From contig OZ024877.1 in the NCBI GenBank assembly GCA_964017185.1, forward strand, positions 3,946,006 through 4,010,005: a DNA stretch of 64,000 bases. Reading direction: 5' to 3'. The notes below the pieces were generated by a model. It saw only the letters and a list, made by a program, of their open reading frames with translations, ran no database searches and was not told the origin of the DNA. This DNA comes from Rugalucina vietnamica (lineage: Eukaryota; Mollusca; Bivalvia; Lucinida; Lucinidae). Below are positions 60,064 through 64,000 of the stretch, piece by piece (positions within the stretch are counted from its first letter, which is position 1; the number at the start of each line of letters is the position of its first letter). Made by a program: the position numbers and the translations under genes.

Positions 60064-60398
60064 CGCATGTGCCAAATTTACGCGCGTGTAAATTTACTCC
60101 GGTGTGTAAATTTTACCCGGGGTAAGCAAATAGCGCCTGCGAACACAAATACACATCGGAGTAACTTTACCCACGAGTTAATAAACTCCTGGGTCTGCCC
60201 AGATGCAAATTTTCTTGTTTTGCAAATATAGAAAACTTAATTGAACAGGTTTTAAGCCAGAAATTATTTCAACACAAAAACACTCCTGGTGATAAAACCC
60301 ATGCGAACGCACTTTAAATTTACTCACATGTTGATTTGCAAAGAGTATCATTTTACACACCGGAGTAAATTTACTCAAGTGTATATTCGGCGCATGCG
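60064..60398. mobile_element. Small TIR element with GTAAATTTACTC motifs
   Basis: Left CGCATGTGCCAAATTTACGC, GCGTGTAAATTTACTCCGGT; right end inverted CGCATGCGCCGAATATACAC, TTGAGTAAATTTACTCCGGT. The palindromic GTAAATTTAC motif and ACACCGGAGTAA recur inside. About 335 bp, non-coding, in the Irx intron. Confidence 0.7.
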
Positions 60399-61012
60399 AA
60401 CTGGACTTTAGTAGCATGTAGATATTGTTTATTAATAGCATGTAGATATTGTATATTCTTTTCCACTCCCCACATTAGTTATTTATTCATTTTCAAGTTC
60501 CACAAGGGCTTTCGTCAGTGTCTGATGTTTACGATGAGTGTCGTGGACGGCACTTTCTTCAATTTCTTAATTTTGCAAGAGCCTTTCCAGCTTGTTTCCC
60601 ATTTTCAACTTGTTTCTGTTTCTTCAATTGCAAGTCCAAGGTTTTCATATACCTTTTTATATTTCATTTTCTTTGAACCAAGTCATCATTTTTTCTCTGT
60701 TGTCGAAATGAGGCTCAGTTACTCCTTGAATCCCTTAATCTCCATACACAAACATCAAGGTGCAGTAGTCTTGGTGCATATTCTTGCGGTGCTTTGCTAG
60801 AGCCAATGTGAGACTCGCTGTAGCGATGAGCTGTTATGTATATCTCAGGTGTTATTCGGATTTTGGGCCTGTTGAGTAATAACGCAACCAACATACTCGT
60901 ACGTATGTTTACTCAAAAAATCATGGCCAAGACCACTTTATTTCTTGTATCTTTTCAAGCAATAGGAAGGACTAAATTTCTTTTGAAAAGAGTTATATTT
61001 TAGACTACTTAC

Positions 61013-61273
61013 CAAGGGTGAATAAAATGCTGAAGAATCTGCGTTTAAGGGCATGTAACCCTGTGTAGCATAATGTGGTGACGTATACATGCTGTCGCCC
61101 AAACCGGGTACTCTACTGTAAGCGCTCAGGAAACTTGATCCGTACTGACACGAGCAGACGCTTTGTCCAGTTGCCGGGTCTGTTATGATTGGTCGGCCAT
61201 TTTCACAACACGATGATGGCGGGAGCTGGGATCCGTTGCTAGGGGCTGTGGGTGTACTTGTGGGCATCAAAAG
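61013..61273 (-). CDS. Irx: Irx homeobox gene, first coding exon in window (probable exon 2)
   Basis: This exon encodes 87 residues of the N-terminal region of an Iroquois transcription factor. On the minus strand an acceptor (pyrimidine tract then TTCTTCAG) at 61274-61276 precedes CTT TTG ATG CCC, and the exon ends CCC TTG at a GTAAGT donor. It opens on a codon boundary (LLMPTSTPTAPSNG). In vertebrate Irx proteins exon 2 starts with a similar FLMSTNS-like stretch followed by a CCE(S/N)GGR-like motif; here SSCCENGRPI fits, and TQGYMPLNADSSAFYSPL resembles the Irx stretch before the homeodomain. The ATG at 61267 could be mistaken for the start, but the upstream acceptor and family exon structure argue for an earlier short exon beyond the window; I found none in 61274-64000. 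Exon order and splice phases agree with the next three exons. Confidence 0.88.
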
Positions 61274-63108
61274 CTGAAGAATAAAGAAAATGAAATAAGT
61301 ATTTTTTTAATATTTCAAACGTTTCAATTAAAACAAATTCCAAAACACGTTCTTTAGACATGTTGCAACTTTGTATGCCCAAAAAATAATAACAGTTGTT
61401 AATCATCAAAGCAGGAACAGAGGGACCAGGAATCGATGCAATTAAATTTAAAGTCCTAAGATTTTTAGAGGATAAAAATACATAAAACATTTTTCCGACA
61501 ACACACCCGAGAAAGATTATTCAAGACAAATAAAGCGGGGTTCGAACTATAATTTTGCACGGCGACACCTCTCGAGGGTGCAAACTTCAAAGCTCATACT
61601 GTATGCGCGTGAAGGAGTTGAGAAAAGAATAAACGTATATCCGTGGGAGGTTTAAGAATCAAAACAAAAACTTCGCTCGCAAATTGATCCAGGCTTTAAT
61701 GACTATATCACGGAAGAAGCATTTTATCTGGAGTCATCGTATGGCATGGCACCAACCGGTATACATGATAGGCTTTTCACACCCTTAAATTGTTTGTTAT
61801 CCCACTTTGTGGTCAGAAACTTATCACTGGTGAGGTCATCTGTATATGTACGGTATTCCAGACCACATGTATATAACATAAGTTTGAGTTGTTGCTTTAC
61901 GTCCCTGTCAATAGCCATGGTCATGTCAGGATGTTGCCTCCGGCATTTTATTGAACTTCTACCCATTATTGGGGACGTCACGACATCCGAAATGTGTTTT
62001 GATTATAATCATCCAAGTAAACCAGTAACGCTTATGTATACGTATGTATATATGTTTGACTTGAACCACTTTTCCTGGGTAGGCTCAGACTAGAGCGGTT
62101 AACCTGTAATCAGATGGTCAGTCACTAAAACACTTTGCCTGAAGACACAAGCAACCCATCTTTTTCTTAAAGCCCCAATGGGCTGGGGCCTATTTCCCAC
62201 CCGACCATCCTTTTGAGTTTAAACTATGACAGAACGAAAGGCATGCTAGCAGCTATGTGTTGTTCCGTATTGAACAAAAATGGCGCGTAATCCTTCAAAA
62301 GTAATCATGATCGTTTTCTTTTTCACTGCCCTTTTCGTGCATTGTATGAACCAATAAAGCAGTTGCCTTTACTTCTCTCCCAATATTGACAAAGAGCATC
62401 CTTAGCTCAATATGAGGGTTAATCTAGCGTTAAATCAGCCCTATTTTTCTGCTAACAGATGTTTTCTGCCAGTTCTATTCAAATCGTTTCAAATTTTGAT
62501 TGATGCACGAAAGTATTCTCTCATTTCAGATAAAAATGTTTGATTTCACATTGGGATTTTAATTTCTGCAATAGCATAAAAGCGTGTGCCCACTGCAATG
62601 CAAAATTGCTTAGTTGCTTGGCTATGGTCATGTCGGAATATTCAAAATTGGAACCCTCAAGTGCAAAATATCTCCATTGTCGTTCGGACTTACTATTAAA
62701 GAATGAATAAAAAAAAAATAAGATACATGTTAACGTAAATGTTGTTTATTTATTCATTCCCCACACGCGGAAATGTCATCTTCTGAAATTGGCAGGTTTT
62801 TGTTTCAATCTTGCGGAGAAATAAAAACAAATTAAAGATTGATAACGAGATATGTTTTTATGGATTTCACAAAACTGAGATTTCACATTGAATAAACAGA
62901 AGAATGTTTTTTGGCATTTGAATGTGTCAAGTACGTAGGGAAATCATATACTGTCTGGAGATGTTTGGGTCGGTAATCTTAATCACATTCAGTGCCAAAA
63001 TAATTCGGGCATTCTTGAAAAATAGTGGTTTAAAAAGGCCTAAAGAAATAGATGGTTGCTTGTGCCTCCAGGCAGCTTATATGCTGCTGACTAGACATCT
63101 GATTACTG
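61274..63108. other. Upstream Irx intron in the window, no exon found
   Basis: I searched the minus strand for a short exon with the usual Irx N-terminus (MSYPQ-FGYPYS-like) and found none. It holds the second copy of the 38-bp repeat (61419-61456) and of the TTTTACGTCCC repeat (61886-61970). Confidence 0.5.
61419..61456. repeat. 38-bp exact repeat, copy 2
   Basis: Identical to 2606-2643 and in the same orientation, about 145 bp upstream (in transcript sense) of the first visible Irx exon. Confidence 0.6.
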
Positions 63109-63363
63109 CATCAGGAAAACATGTCCGTGCAATGAATACCCCCTTAAACCCCACTTTTATGTAGTAAAACTGTGGTTTGCAGGGGTATACCTATTTTTCT
63201 TATTTTTGCTCCAAAACATAGATTGTGGGTACTCGTTAGAACCGCCTCAACGTGTACCCACAATTTATGTTTTGAGCAAAAATAAGAAAAATATCAAAAA
63301 TTTTCTACTGAAATTTTTCATTTTTTACAACTTTAAAAATCTATGTATTATTGTTTTCGTAAC
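63109..63363. mobile_element. Palindromic foldback element, arms B-A
   Basis: B arm CATCAGGAAAACATGTCCGT, CCTTAAACCCCACTTTTATG; centre shortened to TTAGAACCGCCTCAACGTGT; A arm ends CTATGTATTATTGTTTTCGT, missing the GCATGGGCAAG block. Confidence 0.8.
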
Positions 63364-64000
63364 GGTTTAACAGCTCAAGTCTGAGCCTGACCCAGGAAAA
63401 GTGGTTCAAGTCAAACCATCCATACATGTAAGCCTTATTGGCTTAGTTGGGCGGTTTTATTTTAAGCACTTTTTGGATGACATGACATTCTAATTTTAGG
63501 TAAAATTTCCATAGCATGGAATCATTTGGAATTGTTAACGTCAAAACTTCTTTATACGGAGAATTGCATGTTTGCGTACATTTAATTGTTTGTTTTTCTT
63601 TTCCCATTTTAATGTAGCATAACAGAACCAATTCTTGTTAAAACACAATATAGAAGCAACAAAAACATCGAAATCATAGCAGAACTAAGGTTACAATATT
63701 TTTTCTGGTTCACTTTATGTATAACAAATTCGTATTTACGCACAAGTGTACACGGGTACTGTTTACTATTATTGTTTTGCTGCTATAATTACATGATTGA
63801 ATGTTAAAATACCCATCACATTTATTTTTCAGTGTTATCGGATGGTGCAACTCGTGTAAATTGTAAAGCACAAACAATTTATCCTTCCGTTGAATAAAGT
63901 ACAAACAGTATATAAATGCCGACAAAAATGAACACTTTTTTCGACGTTGTGTGGAATTTATTGGGCTTTTTCATTACAATATGGTATTTAAATTCGCAGT
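63364..64000. other. No feature recognised at window end
   Basis: AT-rich, short frames only. The Irx first exon is expected further on. Confidence 0.45.

Larger units (their letters stand above)
53435..61012 (-). other. Irx intron upstream of the tyrosine-rich exon (7.6 kb)
   Basis: Defined by the donor GTAAGTAG (ending at 61012) and the acceptor TTGTTTCAG. It is poorer in recognisable repeats than the rest of the window. From 53450 to 57600 I see only a poly-T run at about 54144-54191 and no gene. A hairpin MITE (57631-57850), Penelope-like tail fragments (59190-59575) and a small TIR element (60064-60398) occupy the 5' part. In Irx loci of other animals introns and flanks can carry conserved enhancers; I cannot identify any here without alignment. 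Confidence 0.8.

Noticed and set aside
61267..61270. ATG/TTG at the start of the first visible Irx exon as the translation start
   Set aside because: A good acceptor lies directly upstream and the family has an N-terminal exon ending at this point.

Overview
This is a stretch of an invertebrate animal genome, most likely a bivalve mollusc. It is AT-rich, with one spliced conserved gene scattered over more than 19 kb and a very dense load of foldback/MITE elements, Penelope-like and other non-LTR retroelements and tRNA-derived SINEs. The bivalve assignment is inference: it rests on the general look of the dispersed repeats (the family ending in GTGAGCTAA and carrying GGACGGACGCCGGAGCATGG) and on the Iroquois protein. 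There is no rRNA, no convincing tRNA gene, no CRISPR array and no operon structure.

The only cellular gene I can support is an Iroquois-class TALE homeobox gene (Irx) on the minus strand. Four coding exons are visible at 61273-61013, 53434-53316, 52933-52578 and 42700-41973. All have GT-AG borders and the reading frame is continuous (1464 nt, 487 residues plus stop). The first visible exon opens on a codon boundary just where vertebrate Irx exon 2 begins, so a short first exon with the N-terminus and promoter should lie beyond base 64000. The introns (about 7.6, 0.4 and 9.9 kb) hold many mobile-element copies.

The rest is mobile DNA, often nested. From left to right: 0-5 kb has foldback fragments. 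5.2-7.6 kb has palindromic elements and a long GTGAGCTAA-type repeat with a nested hairpin MITE. 7.7-9.4 kb has two Penelope-like 3' tails. 9.4-10.5 kb is a TIR element packed with ACGTCA motifs. 10.6-13.4 kb is a degenerate LINE hit by two Penelope-like tails. 14.7-18.9 kb is a long repeat carrying a mariner-like insertion and the most complete Penelope-like copy. 19.2-22.4 kb is an inverted repeat array. 23.8-26.7 kb is another long repeat with two kinds of tandem unit. 28.0-30.9 kb is a second LINE split by a Penelope-like tail with a visible 6-bp target duplication. 31.0-35.5 kb is a giant palindromic element with 1.2-kb arms. 36-48 kb holds foldbacks, hairpin MITEs, SINEs and the Irx 3' end. 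49-52.5 kb holds tandem repeats. 53-64 kb is the rest of the Irx locus.

The most unusual system is a family of about 10 near-perfect palindromic elements sharing a central GAACCGCCTCG palindrome. Their outer arms come in two interchangeable types (A and B), so A-A, A-B/B-A and B-B copies coexist. The B-B copy is flanked by 30-bp direct repeats and the A-B copy beside it marks the border of a local tandem duplication. Close behind are the 4.5-kb palindrome whose ends are themselves hairpins, and the Penelope-like tails found as outward-facing inverted pairs.
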